Source of the DNA: Alterirhizorhabdus solaris | Lineage (GTDB): Bacteria; Pseudomonadota; Alphaproteobacteria; Sphingomonadales; Sphingomonadaceae | Length of the DNA: 44,406 bases | Reading direction: 5' to 3' | Assembly (NCBI RefSeq): GCF_007785815.1 | Contig: NZ_VNIM01000026.1 | Coordinates: forward strand, 1-44,406 | Shown here: positions 34,104 through 43,414 of the stretch, piece by piece | Layout: every line of letters starts with the position of its first letter | Numbering within the stretch: the stretch's first letter is position 1 | The notes under the pieces: generated by a model | Database searches by the model: none | Seen by the model: only the letters and a program-made list of their open reading frames with translations | What the model was told of the DNA's origin: nothing | Program-made: the position numbers and the translations under genes

Positions 34104-34772
34104 TCAGGCCTTGTCGTCGGCGGCCGCCGGGCGCTTCTCCATCACCTCGTCGATCAGGCCGAACTCCTTGGCCTCGTCCGCCTCGAGGAACTTGTCGCGG
34201 TCCATCGCCCGCTCGATCTCCTCGATCGTCTTGCCGGTGTATTTCGCGTAGAGCGTGTTCAGGCGATGACGCATGCGAAGGATTTCCTTCGCCTGAATCT
34301 CGATATCGGCTGCCATGCCCTGCGCGCCCCCCGATGGCTGGTGGATCATGATGCGGCTGTTCGTCAGCGCCACACGCATCCCCGGTTCGCCGGCCGCGAG
34401 CAAGAAGCTACCCATCGAGGCGGCCTGACCGATGCACACGGTGCCCACGCGCGGGCGGATGTACTGCAGGGTATCGTGGATCGCGAGACCCGCCGTCACC
34501 ACGCCGCCCGGCGAGTTGATGTACATGAAGATGTCCTTCTTCGGATTCTCGGACTCGAGAAACAGAAGCTGGGCGGTGATGACGGAGGCCATATGGTCCT
34601 CCACGCCGCCGGTCACGAAGATGATCCGCTCGCGCAGCAGCCGCGAATAGATGTCGAAGCTGCGCTCGCCACGGGTCGACTGCTCGATGACGATCGGCAC
34701 CATGCCGCCGGTCATCGGGTCATAACGCATGCCCGGAGGGGTGAACTGGCCGGTCTCGAACGGATTGTGCAT
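34104..34772 (-). CDS. clpP: ATP-dependent Clp protease proteolytic subunit ClpP
   Basis: The serine peptidase chamber of ClpXP. The 222-residue protein has the catalytic triad Ser119 (GQAASMGSF), His144 (IMIHQPSGG) and Asp193 (MDRDKF), and the family segments [15 protein letters not shown] and [13 protein letters not shown]. The N-terminus, before [20 protein letters not shown], is about 24 residues and may be a propeptide or partly untranslated; ATG 34715 or ATG 34703 are later options. An RpoH-like promoter overlaps the end of the upstream glycosyltransferase gene, so clpP can be transcribed separately from tig. Confidence 0.97.
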   Translation of the reverse strand: MHNPFETGQFTPPGMRYDPMTGGMVPIVIEQSTRGERSFDIYSRLLRERIIFVTGGVEDHMASVITAQLLFLESENPKKDIFMYINSPGGVVTAGLAIHDTLQYIRPRVGTVCIGQAASMGSFLLAAGEPGMRVALTNSRIMIHQPSGGAQGMAADIEIQAKEILRMRHRLNTLYAKYTGKTIEEIERAMDRDKFLEADEAKEFGLIDEVMEKRPAAADDKA

Positions 34773-34807
34773 GAAAATCTCTGGTCCTTATGCCCTCGGT
34801 GCCGGCA

Positions 34808-34835
34808 ACATCGGCCTTGGCGCCGAACAGTTCAA
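34808..34835 (-). promoter_or_regulatory. RpoH-like promoter candidate for clpP
   Basis: On the minus strand CTTGAAC (TTGAAC at 34830-34835) and CCGATGT (34808-34814) are 15 bases apart. The -35 half matches the heat-shock consensus fully, and the -10 differs from CCCATNT at one position. It overlaps the stop codon of the glycosyltransferase gene. Confidence 0.5.
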
Positions 34836-35788
34836 GTGCCGCCGGTCCGGCTGGCCCCGGGGGCGGGCAGCGACAGATACGCCAGCCGCCGCACCTCGCG
34901 CCGCCCGCGCACCACCGTATCCAGAATCAGCCCGCAGAACAGGCAGAGGAAGGCAAGGATCACCAGCCCGGTGGAAAGCAGCGCGGTCGGCAGGCGCGGC
35001 ACCAGCCCGGTGTGGGCATAGGTGACGACCAGCGGGATCGCGAGCACGAGCGCGACCCACGCCAGCAGCGCGCCCGCACCGCCGAAGAACAGCACCGGCC
35101 GCTCGATACGGAACAGCATCGCGATCGTCTTCAGGATGCGCCAGCCGTCGCGATAGGTGGAAAGCTTGGAGGCGGAGCCTTCGGGCCGCGCGCCATAGGC
35201 CGTCACCACCTCGCCCACCGGCATCCGCAGTTCCAGCGCGTGCACGCTGATCTCGGTCTCGATCTCGAACCCCTGGCTCAGCACCGGGAAGCTTTTCACG
35301 AAGCGGCGAGAAAAGATGCGGTATCCCGACAGGATATCGCTGAAACTGCGGCCGAACAGCCGCGCGAGGATGCCGGTGAGCAGCGCATTGCCCAGCCGGT
35401 GCCCGCGCCTGTACGCCGCCTGCACCTCGGAGGCGCGCGCGCCCACCACCATGTCCAGATTGTCCGCGATCAGCATGGCGACCATGCCCGGCGCGGCGGC
35501 GGCGTCGTAGGTCGCGTCGCCATCGGCCATCACATAGACGTCGGCCTCGACGTCGGCGAACATCCGCCGCACGACGTGGCCCTTGCCCTGCATCCGCTCG
35601 GTCCGCACGATCGCGCCGGCGGCACGCGCCACCTCGACCGTCCGGTCGCTGCTTTTGTTGTCGTACACGTAGATGGCGGCAGCGGGCAGCGCCGCGCGGA
35701 ACCCGGCGACGGTCGCGCCGATCGCCGCTTCCTCGTTGTAGCAGGGCAGGATCACCGCGACGCGGGATCGTGAAACCGGATCGATCAT
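34832..35788 (-). CDS. Family 2 glycosyltransferase with C-terminal membrane helices
   Basis: A 318-residue GT-A fold transferase. VAVILPCYNEEAAIGATV (10-27) is the nucleotide-binding start, DGDATYD (89-95) the metal-binding DxD-type motif, and SGYRIFSRRFVKSFP an acceptor-region segment resembling dolichol-phosphate-mannose synthase-like enzymes. Two hydrophobic helices near residues 225-290 (FFGGAGALLAWVALVLAIPL and LLSTGLVILAFLCLFCGLIL) anchor it to the inner membrane. It probably transfers a sugar to a polyprenyl phosphate or surface glycan. It lies between tig and clpP on the same strand, an unusual place. Confidence 0.88.
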   Translation of the reverse strand: MIDPVSRSRVAVILPCYNEEAAIGATVAGFRAALPAAAIYVYDNKSSDRTVEVARAAGAIVRTERMQGKGHVVRRMFADVEADVYVMADGDATYDAAAAPGMVAMLIADNLDMVVGARASEVQAAYRRGHRLGNALLTGILARLFGRSFSDILSGYRIFSRRFVKSFPVLSQGFEIETEISVHALELRMPVGEVVTAYGARPEGSASKLSTYRDGWRILKTIAMLFRIERPVLFFGGAGALLAWVALVLAIPLVVTYAHTGLVPRLPTALLSTGLVILAFLCLFCGLILDTVVRGRREVRRLAYLSLPAPGASRTGGT

Positions 35789-35848
35789 CCGCCCGCCCTA
35801 TGGGACAAAGGTGAACATGTCTTTAGACGCCGCCCGCGTGCGGGCCGA

Positions 35849-35879
35849 CCGAGGGGCGCGGACCGGCCGCGCCCCTCGG
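35849..35879 (-). terminator. Terminator hairpin after tig
   Basis: Perfect 13-base stem (35849-35861 with 35867-35879) and loop ACCGG, five bases after the tig stop. It isolates tig from the glycosyltransferase gene. Confidence 0.7.
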
Positions 35880-35884
35880 GTCCG

Positions 35885-37504
35885 TCACTCGTCCGAGGCG
35901 GCCTTCTTCTTCGCGGCCTTCTTCGGCTTGGCCTCGCCCTCGGCCGGTGCCTCGGCCGCCGGCTCGTCGCCCTCGGTCTTCTTCGCCGCTGCCTTCCTGG
36001 TCTTCTTCGGCGCGGCTTCGGCGGCGGGCGCCTCGTCCGTCACGGCCGGCGCGTCATCGTCATGGTCGCAATCCGGGCCATGGACGTGGCCGGCGTGATC
36101 GTGGCCGGCGTGGTCATGATCGTCATGCCCATGATCGCAGTCCGGGCCGTGAACATGGCCGTTGCCGATCGTGTCGGCGTCCTCCTCGATCGCGGCCTGC
36201 AATTCCTCGCGGGTCACGCTGCGATCGCTGATCTCGGCCTTCTCGAACAGCCAGTCGACCACCTTGTCTTCGTACAGCGGGGCGCGCAGCTGGGCAGCCG
36301 CCATCGGGTCCTGCTGGACGTACTGCATGAAGCGCTCACGGTCCTTCGGGCCGTACTGCTGGGCGGCCTGCATGATGAGCCGCTGCATCTCCTGCTGGCT
36401 CACCTCCACGCCGTTCTGCTGGCCAATCTCGGACAGCAGCAGGCCCAGCCGGACGCGGCGCTCTGCGATCGCGCGATAGTCGGCGCGGTCCTTCTCCATC
36501 TCGGCGCGGGCGGCCTCCTGGTCGTCCTCGTGGGTCGCCTCATGCTCCAGCTGCTGCCAGATCTGGGCGAACTCGGCCTCCACCATCGACGGCGGCACCT
36601 CGAAGTCGTGCGACTCGGCCAGCTGGTCGAGCAGCTTGCGCTTCATGTGGGTGCGGGTGAGGCCGTGCAGCTCCTGCTCGATCTGGCCCTTCAGCAGCTC
36701 GCGCAGCTGATCGATGCCTTCCAGCCCCAGCGTCTTGGCGAAGTCGTCGTCGGCCACGGTGTCCTTCGACACCTTCACCGCCGTCACCGTCACGTCGAAG
36801 GTGGCATCCTTGCCGGCCAGCGACTTCTCGCCGTAATCGGCCGGGAAGGTCACGTTCAGCGTGCGGCTCTCGCCGACCGTCGCGCCTTCCAGCTGCGCCT
36901 CGAAACCGGGGATCAGGCGGCCACCGCCCAGTTCGACAGACATGCCCTCGCCAGTGCCGCCATCGAACGCGACGCCATCCACCTTGCCGACGAAATCGAC
37001 GACGACGGTATCGCCCTCGATCGCCGGATGGCCCTCGGCCGCGTCGTCCCAGCTCTTCTGCTGCGTCGCGATGCGCTGCACGGCGGAGTCGATCTCGTCG
37101 TCACCGGCCTCCACGCGCAGCCGCTCCAGCGTCAGCCCGTCGATCGCGGGGGCCGGCAGTTGCGGCAGCACTTCCAGCGACACCTTGATCTCGGCGTCCT
37201 TGCCCGGCTCGTAGCCGTCGCCCAACTCCACGGTCGGCTGGATCGCGGGGCGCAGCTGCTGCTCGGCCATCAGCGCCTGCACGCCTTCCTGCACCGCCTT
37301 CTGCAAGGCCTCCTGCTCGATCGCCGGGCCGTGCATCTTGCGCACGATGTTGGCGGGCACCTTGCCGGGGCGGAAGCCGGGCATCTTCACCTGCGGGGCG
37401 ACGGCCTTGATCTCGGCATCGACGCGCGCGCTGATGTCCTTGCCCGGGATGGTCAGCGTATAGGCCCGCTTCAGGCCTTCGTTCAGCGTCTCGACAGTCT
37501 GCAT
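35885..37504 (-). CDS. tig: Trigger factor with His-rich C-terminal extension
   Basis: The ribosome-bound chaperone and peptidyl-prolyl isomerase. The N-terminal ribosome-binding signature GFRPGKVP is at 43-50. The FKBP-type domain is near 161-245 (VVVDFVGKVDGVAFDGGTGE onward). A long helical C-terminal domain reaches about residue 445. The protein has 539 residues against about 430-450 usual. The extra 91 residues comprise a His/Asp-rich segment (449-484) with 11 His and 2 Cys, where the unit HVHGPDCDH occurs twice, followed by a Lys/Ala/Glu-rich low-complexity tail (APKKTRKAAAKK). The His cluster is likely to bind Ni, Zn, Co or Cu. ATG 37504 has GAGG nine bases upstream and gives the canonical N-terminus; ATG 37510 is possible. 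Confidence 0.95.
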   Translation of the reverse strand: MQTVETLNEGLKRAYTLTIPGKDISARVDAEIKAVAPQVKMPGFRPGKVPANIVRKMHGPAIEQEALQKAVQEGVQALMAEQQLRPAIQPTVELGDGYEPGKDAEIKVSLEVLPQLPAPAIDGLTLERLRVEAGDDEIDSAVQRIATQQKSWDDAAEGHPAIEGDTVVVDFVGKVDGVAFDGGTGEGMSVELGGGRLIPGFEAQLEGATVGESRTLNVTFPADYGEKSLAGKDATFDVTVTAVKVSKDTVADDDFAKTLGLEGIDQLRELLKGQIEQELHGLTRTHMKRKLLDQLAESHDFEVPPSMVEAEFAQIWQQLEHEATHEDDQEAARAEMEKDRADYRAIAERRVRLGLLLSEIGQQNGVEVSQQEMQRLIMQAAQQYGPKDRERFMQYVQQDPMAAAQLRAPLYEDKVVDWLFEKAEISDRSVTREELQAAIEEDADTIGNGHVHGPDCDHGHDDHDHAGHDHAGHVHGPDCDHDDDAPAVTDEAPAAEAAPKKTRKAAAKKTEGDEPAAEAPAEGEAKPKKAAKKKAASDE

Positions 37505-37560
37505 GGCCATCAACCTCTATCCTCGAATCTCTCAAGGCAGCCCCGCTCTGGCGGCGGCGC

Positions 37561-37645
37561 TGGTGCGGGCGAAGGGACTCGAACCCCCACATCTTGCGAT
37601 CCCAGAACCTAAATCTGGCGCGTCTACCAGTTCCGCCACGCCCGC
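37561..37645 (-). tRNA. tRNA-Leu (anticodon TAG)
   Basis: The minus strand forms acceptor GCGGGCG/CGCCCGC, anticodon stem CCAGA/TCTGG with loop TTTAGGT (anticodon TAG), a long class II variable arm, and T arm GTGGG/CCCTT-type with GGTTCGAGTCC. The discriminator is A and CCA is encoded (37561-37563). It reads CTA codons. It lies upstream of tig on the same strand, the usual tRNA-Leu/tig neighbourhood. Confidence 0.95.
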
Positions 37646-37879
37646 AGGGTCGCCGATCGGCGGGGTCTATAGCAGGCGGTGGCGGGAGAGCAAGGCGGCG
37701 GATGGCAGCGATCACCGGCAGCGGTCGGATCGGCCCCAATCGCGGATGGCACCGCGCCGCAACGCCATGCGGACCGCCCCCTGACGGGACGCCGCCGTAT
37801 CTACCGACGTCGTCGCCGGGGCATGACCGATGGAGCCAGCGTCCGCCCCGCCGCGTTGAGCGGGCGAAAGGAACCCCTC

Positions 37880-38065
37880 ATGGCCACCAATCCCGATCCG
37901 CATCCCGACTCCGTGCCTGCCGGCCCGGCCGAAGCCCCCGACCAGATCACCCCGATCGAGGAACCGGGTCGCGAAAGCGTCGAGGATCCGTCACCCGACA
38001 GTCCGGGGTCGCCCGGCGGGACGGGTGGCACCGGCGGCACCAGCCACGAAAACGATACGCCCTGA
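37880..38065 (+). CDS. Small disordered Pro/Gly/Asp-rich hypothetical protein
   Basis: A 61-residue protein without any hydrophobic core. It is rich in Pro, Asp, Glu, Gly and Ser, and ends in Gly-Gly-Thr repeats (GGTGGTGGTSHENDTP). AAAGGA lies eight bases before ATG 37880, which supports translation. No family is recognised. The 234 bases upstream, back to tRNA-Leu, show no other gene. It converges with gatB, sharing a hairpin. Confidence 0.55.
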   Translation: MATNPDPHPDSVPAGPAEAPDQITPIEEPGRESVEDPSPDSPGSPGGTGGTGGTSHENDTP

Positions 38066-38076
38066 CGTGAGCCGGG

Positions 38077-38098
38077 AAGGCGCTCAGCCGAGCGCCTT
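38077..38098 (+). terminator. Hairpin between the small protein gene and gatB
   Basis: Nine-base perfect stem (38077-38085 with 38090-38098), loop AGCC, followed by CTTC on the plus strand. It overlaps the last codons of gatB, as happens for convergent genes. Confidence 0.5.
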
Positions 38099-39580
38099 CT
38101 TCAGCAGGTCGTTGATCGCGGCCGGATTGCCCTTGCCGGCCATCGCCTTCATCGTCTGGCCGACGAAGAAGCCGAACAGCTTGTCCTTGCCGCCGCGATA
38201 TTCCGCCACCTTGTCGGCGTTCCTCGCCATCACGTCGGCGATCACGGCCTCGATCGCGCCGGTGTCGCTGGTCTGACGCAGGCCACGCTCATCGACGATC
38301 CTGCCCGGCGCATCGCCGGTTTCAAGCATGATCTCGAACACCTGTTTGGCGAGGCTGCCCGACAACGTACCGTCCGCCACCAGCGCCAGCAGCGCGGCGC
38401 CATTCGCAGTCGTCACCGGGCTATCCCCGATCGACACGCCGAGTCGGTTGAGTGCACCGAAAAGGTCGGAAGTCAGCCAGTTGGAGGCGGTCTTTGCCAC
38501 CTCGGCTTCGCTCTTACCCTGCGCCACCGCGGTTTCGCCGAGCAACGCCTCGAACCAGCGCGCCGTCTCGACATCGGCGGTGATGACCGCCGCCTGATAG
38601 GGGGACAGCCCCAGTGCCGTCTCGTAGCGTGTCCGCTTGGCATCGGGCAGTTCGGGCAGGCTCGCCTCGCACTCGCTCAGGAACGCGTCGGAGAGTTCCA
38701 GGGGGAGCAGATCGGGATCGGGGAAGTAGCGATAATCGTGCGCGTCTTCCTTCGACCGCATCGAGCGGGTTTCGGTCCGGTCGGGGTCGAACAGACGGGT
38801 TTCCTGCACGATCGTCCCGCCGCCCTCGATCACGTCGACCTGACGGTTGGCCTCATATTCGATCGTGGCCATCACGAAGCGCACCGAATTGACGTTCTTC
38901 GTCTCGGTCCGCGTTCCGAACGGCTCGCCGGCCTTGCGGACGGAGACGTTCACGTCCGCCCGCATCGAGCCTTCTTCCATGTTGCCGTCACACGATCCGA
39001 CGTAGCGCAGGATCGAGCGCAGCTTGCGCAGATACGCCCCCGCTTCGGCCGGCGAGCGCATGTCCGGCCGCGAGACGATCTCCATCAGCGCCACGCCGGA
39101 GCGATTGAGATCGACGTAGGAGCGCGTCGGATGCTGGTCGTGCATCAGCTTGCCGGCATCCTGCTCGACATGGATGCGCTCGATCCCGATCGTCTTGGGC
39201 GCGGCGATGCCGGCCTTCTCGTCGGCTTCCACCATGAGCGAGCCTTCACCCACAAGCGGATGATAAAGCTGCGAAATCTGATAACCCTGCGGCAGATCGG
39301 CGTAGAAATAATTCTTGCGATCGAACCGCGACCAGCGATTGATCTCCGCGCCCAGCGCCATGCCGGTACGGACTGCCTGACGGATGCACTCGCCGTTCGG
39401 CACGGGCAGCATCCCGGGCATCGCCGCGTCGACCAGCGAGACGTTGGCGTTCGGCTCCGACCCGAACTTGGTCGAGGCGCCGGAGAACAGCTTGGCGTTG
39501 GTGGTGATCTGCGCGTGGACCTCAAGCCCGATCACGACCTCCCAGTCGCCGGTCGCGCCCTGGATGCGATATGTGCTCAT
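38084..39580 (-). CDS. gatB: Asp/Glu-tRNA amidotransferase subunit B
   Basis: GatB binds the misacylated tRNA and phosphorylates Glu-tRNA-Gln or Asp-tRNA-Asn for amidation by GatA ammonia. The 498-residue protein has the kinase region [13 protein letters not shown] (12-24), KLFSGAS, and [14 protein letters not shown], and the segment DHNRSGVAL-like [18 protein letters not shown]. The C-terminal YqeY-like tail ends in [18 protein letters not shown] 39580 has GGAGG upstream. ATG 39607, two codons after the gatA stop, is possible. The presence of GatCAB suggests indirect Gln-tRNA formation, normal in alphaproteobacteria. Confidence 0.96.
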   Translation of the reverse strand: MSTYRIQGATGDWEVVIGLEVHAQITTNAKLFSGASTKFGSEPNANVSLVDAAMPGMLPVPNGECIRQAVRTGMALGAEINRWSRFDRKNYFYADLPQGYQISQLYHPLVGEGSLMVEADEKAGIAAPKTIGIERIHVEQDAGKLMHDQHPTRSYVDLNRSGVALMEIVSRPDMRSPAEAGAYLRKLRSILRYVGSCDGNMEEGSMRADVNVSVRKAGEPFGTRTETKNVNSVRFVMATIEYEANRQVDVIEGGGTIVQETRLFDPDRTETRSMRSKEDAHDYRYFPDPDLLPLELSDAFLSECEASLPELPDAKRTRYETALGLSPYQAAVITADVETARWFEALLGETAVAQGKSEAEVAKTASNWLTSDLFGALNRLGVSIGDSPVTTANGAALLALVADGTLSGSLAKQVFEIMLETGDAPGRIVDERGLRQTSDTGAIEAVIADVMARNADKVAEYRGGKDKLFGFFVGQTMKAMAGKGNPAAINDLLKKALG

Positions 39581-39612
39581 CCCGTCACCCTCCGCTGCGT
39601 TGGTCATGTCGC

Positions 39613-41091
39613 TCACCACCAGCGATCCGGCCGTGCGGTGAAGCCGGCGCGCTGCTCGATCGCGAGGCCGGCGTCGAGCACGCCCTGCTCGTCGAGCGGG
39701 CGGCCGATGATCTGGAGGCCGAGCGGCAGGCCCTCGGCGCTCAGCCCGCCCGGCACGGACATCGCCGGTAGCCCGGCAAGGCTGGCAGGAACGGTGAATA
39801 CATCGTTGAGATACATAGACAATGGATCGGCGTTCTTCTCCCCCAGCGCGAAGGCTGCGGAAGGCGCGGTCGGCGTCAGCAGAAGGTCGCACGTCTCGAA
39901 CGCGCGCTCGAAGTCGCGGGCGATCAGCGCGCGCACCTTCTGCGCCTTGGTATAATAAGCGTCGTAGTAGCCGGCCGACAGCACGTAGGTACCGATCAGG
40001 ATGCGCCGCTTCACCTCCGCGCCGAAACCGGCGGCGCGGGTGGCGGCATACATGTCCTGCAATCCCGCCCCATCGGGCAGGTCGCGCAGGCCGTAGCGCA
40101 CGCCGTCGTAGCGCGCGAGGTTGGACGACGCCTCGGCCGGCGCGATGATATAATAGGTCGGCAGCGCTTGGCGCGTGTGCGGCAACGAGACCTCGACGAT
40201 CTCGGCGCCGGCATCGCGGGCGAAGTCGATCCCCCGCTGCCACAGCGCCTCGATCTCTGCCGGCATTCCTTCGACCCGATACTCCCTGGGGATACCGACA
40301 CGCTTGCCCTTGAGATCGCCGGAAAGATTATCCTCCCAGCGCGGCACCGGCACGTCCAGCGAGGTCGCATCCTTCGGATCGAAGCCTGCCATCTGCTCCA
40401 GCAGGATCGCGCAGTCGCGCACGTCGCGCGCCATCGATCCGGCCTGATCCAGCGACGAGGCGAAGGCGACGATGCCGAAGCGCGAGCAGCGCCCGTAGGT
40501 GGGCTTTATGCCCGACGTACCGGTGAAGGCGGCGGGCTGGCGGATCGAGCCGCCGGTATCGGTGCCGGTCGCCCCCGGCACCATGCGCGCGGCGATCGCC
40601 GCCGAGGATCCGCCGGACGAACCGCCCGGTGCCAGCGCCACCGTATCCCCGCCGCGCCGCCACGGCGAGATCACGTTGCCGAACGCGCTCGTCTCGTTCG
40701 AGGAGCCCATCGCGAACTGATCGAGGTTCAGTTTGCCCAGCATCCCCGCGCCCGCGCCGAACAGCTTGCTCGTCACGGTCGATTCATAGGGCGGCACGAA
40801 GCCTTCGAGCATGTGGCTCGCCGCCGTGGTCTGCACCCCGGCAGTGCAGAACAGATCCTTGATGCCCAGCGGCACGCCGGACAGCGGCCGCAGTTCGCCG
40901 GCCGAACGGGCGCGGTCCGCCTCGTCCGCCGCTGCGATCGCATGGTCGGGCGTCTCGGTGATGAAGGCGTTCAGGTCCCGGCCCGCCGCCACCGCCGCGA
41001 TGAACGCATCGGCGGCCTCGCGGGCAGAAAAGTCACCGGCGCGAAAGCCGTCGCGCAGGGCGGCGATGCCGAGGTTGGTCAGGTCGCTCAC
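39613..41091 (-). CDS. gatA: Asp/Glu-tRNA amidotransferase subunit A
   Basis: GatA is the amidase that frees ammonia from glutamine for the transamidation reaction. The 492-residue protein has the amidase-signature triad: Lys78 (GIKDLF), cis-Ser158 ([11 protein letters not shown]) and nucleophile Ser182 ([12 protein letters not shown]). Further family stretches are [15 protein letters not shown] and YDGVRYG. It follows gatC by 12 bases and precedes gatB almost directly, so gatCAB is one operon on the minus strand. Confidence 0.97.
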   Translation of the reverse strand: MSDLTNLGIAALRDGFRAGDFSAREAADAFIAAVAAGRDLNAFITETPDHAIAAADEADRARSAGELRPLSGVPLGIKDLFCTAGVQTTAASHMLEGFVPPYESTVTSKLFGAGAGMLGKLNLDQFAMGSSNETSAFGNVISPWRRGGDTVALAPGGSSGGSSAAIAARMVPGATGTDTGGSIRQPAAFTGTSGIKPTYGRCSRFGIVAFASSLDQAGSMARDVRDCAILLEQMAGFDPKDATSLDVPVPRWEDNLSGDLKGKRVGIPREYRVEGMPAEIEALWQRGIDFARDAGAEIVEVSLPHTRQALPTYYIIAPAEASSNLARYDGVRYGLRDLPDGAGLQDMYAATRAAGFGAEVKRRILIGTYVLSAGYYDAYYTKAQKVRALIARDFERAFETCDLLLTPTAPSAAFALGEKNADPLSMYLNDVFTVPASLAGLPAMSVPGGLSAEGLPLGLQIIGRPLDEQGVLDAGLAIEQRAGFTARPDRWW

Positions 41092-41103
41092 GATCGGATC
41101 ACC

Positions 41104-41391
41104 TTATTCGATGACTTTGGGCACGGCGAAGAAGCCATGCTCGGCCTGGGGCGCGTTCTTCAGCACGTCGTCGCGGCGGTTGCCGTCGGTCACCACGTCG
41201 TCGCGCAGGCGCAGGCTGTTCGGGATCACCGCCGTCATCGGCGCGATCCCGTCGGTATCCACCGCCGACAGTTGCTCGACCCAGCCGAGGATGTTGTTGA
41301 GTTCGGGCACGATCGCTGCGGCCTCGGCATCGGTGACGGCGATGCGCGCGAGACTGGCGATCTTGCGGACGGTGGGGAGATCGACGGACAT
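41104..41391 (-). CDS. gatC: Asp/Glu-tRNA amidotransferase subunit C
   Basis: GatC is a 95-residue belt that holds GatA and GatB together. It has the family start [18 protein letters not shown], the [20 protein letters not shown] segment and the C-terminal FFAVPKVIE, which packs into the GatA/GatB interface. It is the first gene of the gatCAB operon and divergent from a DUF3089 gene. Confidence 0.96.
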   Translation of the reverse strand: MSVDLPTVRKIASLARIAVTDAEAAAIVPELNNILGWVEQLSAVDTDGIAPMTAVIPNSLRLRDDVVTDGNRRDDVLKNAPQAEHGFFAVPKVIE

Positions 41392-41406
41392 GGCCGGCGG
41401 CTAGCA

Positions 41407-41441
41407 CCCGCCCGCCCCCGCTTCAAGCCGTGGCGGGCGGG
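41407..41441. repeat. GC-rich inverted repeat between gatC and the DUF3089 gene
   Basis: Perfect ten-base arms, CCCGCCCGCC at 41407-41416 and GGCGGGCGGG at 41432-41441, lie 15 bases upstream of gatC and in the divergent promoter region. It could be a leader hairpin or an operator. Confidence 0.4.
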
Positions 41442-41528
41442 ATGCGTTGGACGCACCCGGCTTTGCCCGCTACGCACTTGCCGGAACATCCAGTGATGCT
41501 GCACTGCACAAACCAGGTTGGGGATCCC

Positions 41529-42638
41529 GTGGCACGCAAGTTTCTGTACGTCATCGCGGGGCTTATCATGCTTGTGCTGGCAGCCGCGATCGGCTGGAAC
41601 CTGTTTCAGGATCGGATCATGCGCGCGGCCTTCGTGCCCTCCGCGCCGTTCGCCCCGCCGATGGCGGCGGGCACACCCGATTACGCCACCGCCGCCGGGT
41701 GGCTCTCCCGCCCAGACCTCCCGCGCGATCCGTCCCGCTGGACACCGCCCGGTTTCAGCGCCGCCACCGATCCGAAGGTGGCCGTGTTCTACGTGGCGCC
41801 CACCGCCTATCTGAAACGCGGGACGTGGAATGCTGCGATAGACGACAACGAGACCAACGACCGGCTGGCGCTGTTCGCCTCCTCGCAGGCAAGCGCGTTC
41901 AACGGCGTCGGTGCGATCTGGGCGCCGCGCTATCGTCAGGCCGCGCTCGGCGCGTTCCTCACGACGGGGGCTGACCCGACCGCCGCGATCGACTTCGCCT
42001 ATGGCGACGTGGCGCGCGCCTTCACCGCCTTCCTCGCGCAGATCCCGGCGGACCGGCCGATCGTGCTGGTCGGCCACAGCCAGGGATCGCTGCACCTCAT
42101 CCGCCTGCTGCACGAGCAGGTGGCGGGCAAGCCGGTCGCCCGGCGGATCGTTGCGGCGTATCTGGTGGGCTGGCCTGTCTCGATCACCGCCGATCTCCCC
42201 GCGCTGGGCCTGCCTGCCTGCACCGGGCCGGGGCAGGCCAACTGCATCCTGTCGTGGCAAAGCTTTGCCGAGCCGGCCGATCCACGCCAGATCATGGCGG
42301 TGTACGACACCACCACGGGACTGACAGGCGCGGCGCGGAAGGGAACGCCGATGCTGTGCGTCAACCCGATCACCGGCGCCCCCGGCACGGCGGCGCTCGC
42401 CTCGGCCAATCTGGGCGCGCTGGTGCCCAAGGCCGGATTGAGCGACGCATCGATCGTGCCCGCCAAGGTGCCGGCAAGCTGCGCGCCCGACGGCTTCCTG
42501 CACGTCGGCCCGCCGCCGGAGGGCTATGGCGGCTACGTGCTGCCCGGCAACAACTATCACGTGTTCGACTATCCGATGTTCTGGGCCAACGTGCGCGCCG
42601 ACGTGGAGGCGCGCACCGCCCGCTTCCTCGGCCAGTGA
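41529..42638 (+). CDS. DUF3089-family alpha/beta hydrolase, membrane-anchored
   Basis: A 369-residue protein with an N-terminal membrane anchor or uncleaved signal ([19 protein letters not shown], 5-23) and a periplasmic alpha/beta hydrolase domain. The nucleophile elbow is VGHSQGS with Ser184. FYVAPTAY and [16 protein letters not shown] are typical of DUF3089 proteins, a family of uncharacterised hydrolases frequent in sphingomonads. The likely catalytic histidine is in [12 protein letters not shown] near the C-terminus. The start is GTG 41529; ATG 41496 is possible but weaker. It precedes ruvX by ten bases, so the two may share a transcript. Confidence 0.85.
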   Translation: MARKFLYVIAGLIMLVLAAAIGWNLFQDRIMRAAFVPSAPFAPPMAAGTPDYATAAGWLSRPDLPRDPSRWTPPGFSAATDPKVAVFYVAPTAYLKRGTWNAAIDDNETNDRLALFASSQASAFNGVGAIWAPRYRQAALGAFLTTGADPTAAIDFAYGDVARAFTAFLAQIPADRPIVLVGHSQGSLHLIRLLHEQVAGKPVARRIVAAYLVGWPVSITADLPALGLPACTGPGQANCILSWQSFAEPADPRQIMAVYDTTTGLTGAARKGTPMLCVNPITGAPGTAALASANLGALVPKAGLSDASIVPAKVPASCAPDGFLHVGPPPEGYGGYVLPGNNYHVFDYPMFWANVRADVEARTARFLGQ

Positions 42639-42648
42639 CGGCCGCGCG

Positions 42649-43125
42649 ATGATCCGGACCGAGATGCTCCCGGCCGGGGCCAGCGATTTCCGCGATCGCT
42701 TCCCGGAGGGCGGTCGGCTGGCGGGGCTGGATGTGGGCACGAAGACGATCGGCCTCGCCCTGTGCGACGCGATGTGGACGATCGCCTCCCCCGCCGAGAC
42801 GATCGTGCGCAAGAAGTTCGCCGTCGATTTTGCGCTGCTGCGGCAGTTCGTCGTCAGGCACTCGGTACGCGGGCTGGTGGTGGGCCTCCCGCTCAGCCTG
42901 GATGGCAGCGACAGCCCGCGTACCCAGTCCGTTCGCGCGTTCGTCCGCAATCTGGAGCCGCTGGGCCTGCCGGTGCTGCTGTGGGACGAACGCTGGTCCA
43001 CCGCCGCGGTGACTCGTACGCTGCTCACCGCCGACGCCTCCCGCGCGCGTCGGGCCGAAGTGGTGGACAAGATGGCCGCCGGCTACATCCTGCAGGGTGC
43101 GATCGATGCGATGACGATGGGATAG
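42649..43125 (+). CDS. ruvX: Putative pre-16S rRNA nuclease RuvX (YqgF)
   Basis: A 158-residue RNase H-fold protein of the YqgF family, involved in maturation of the 16S rRNA 5' end. Motifs: [13 protein letters not shown] with catalytic Asp28, [20 protein letters not shown], and [16 protein letters not shown] with the second acidic pair. The C-terminus [20 protein letters not shown] matches the family. The N-terminal 22 residues before GGRLAGLD are variable. An RuvX gene close to gatCAB is common in alphaproteobacteria. Confidence 0.94.
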   Translation: MIRTEMLPAGASDFRDRFPEGGRLAGLDVGTKTIGLALCDAMWTIASPAETIVRKKFAVDFALLRQFVVRHSVRGLVVGLPLSLDGSDSPRTQSVRAFVRNLEPLGLPVLLWDERWSTAAVTRTLLTADASRARRAEVVDKMAAGYILQGAIDAMTMG

Positions 43126-43135
43126 CCGGCGTCGG

Positions 43136-43161
43136 CGATCTCCCGCCGGGCCGGGAGATCG
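43136..43161 (+). terminator. Terminator after ruvX
   Basis: Perfect ten-base stem (43136-43145 with 43152-43161), loop CCGGGC, then GGGCAGTCTTTCC with a short T-run. The remaining bases to 43379 hold no gene I can support. Confidence 0.75.
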
Positions 43162-43379
43162 GGCAGTCTTTCCGGCCGCCGGTGCCATGCATGTTCTCCC
43201 GCTCCACGCGCCTCTACCAGCGGCATCGGCCCGGGCGTCGGCGGTTACTCGGCGAAGGCGTCATTATGCTTTCTGCCCGGCGGCCGGTACGCGCGCTTTT
43301 CCGTGACTTATTGTTGCCATCCGCACAGTGGCGGCTGTCCGGACGCGCGCGACCGCTGGCATTACCGCATCATTAAAAC

Positions 43380-43400
43380 GTAAGCCGCATGTGCGGTTAC
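43380..43400. repeat. Inverted repeat just upstream of the sulfotransferase gene
   Basis: GTAA-G-CCGCA (43380-43389) pairs with TGCGGTTAC (43392-43400) with one bulged G. It ends 14 bases before the ATG, so it could be a leader hairpin or an operator. Confidence 0.35.
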
Positions 43401-43414
43401 AAGAAGCGAGGCGG

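Noticed and set aside
36062-37612. 516-codon plus-strand open frame opposite tig
   Set aside because: Antisense shadow of tig; it also runs into tRNA-Leu, and the translation is low-complexity Leu/His/Arg.
41235-43070. 611-codon minus-strand open frame opposite the DUF3089 gene and ruvX
   Set aside because: It spans two well-supported plus-strand genes and runs into gatC out of frame; no recognisable domain.
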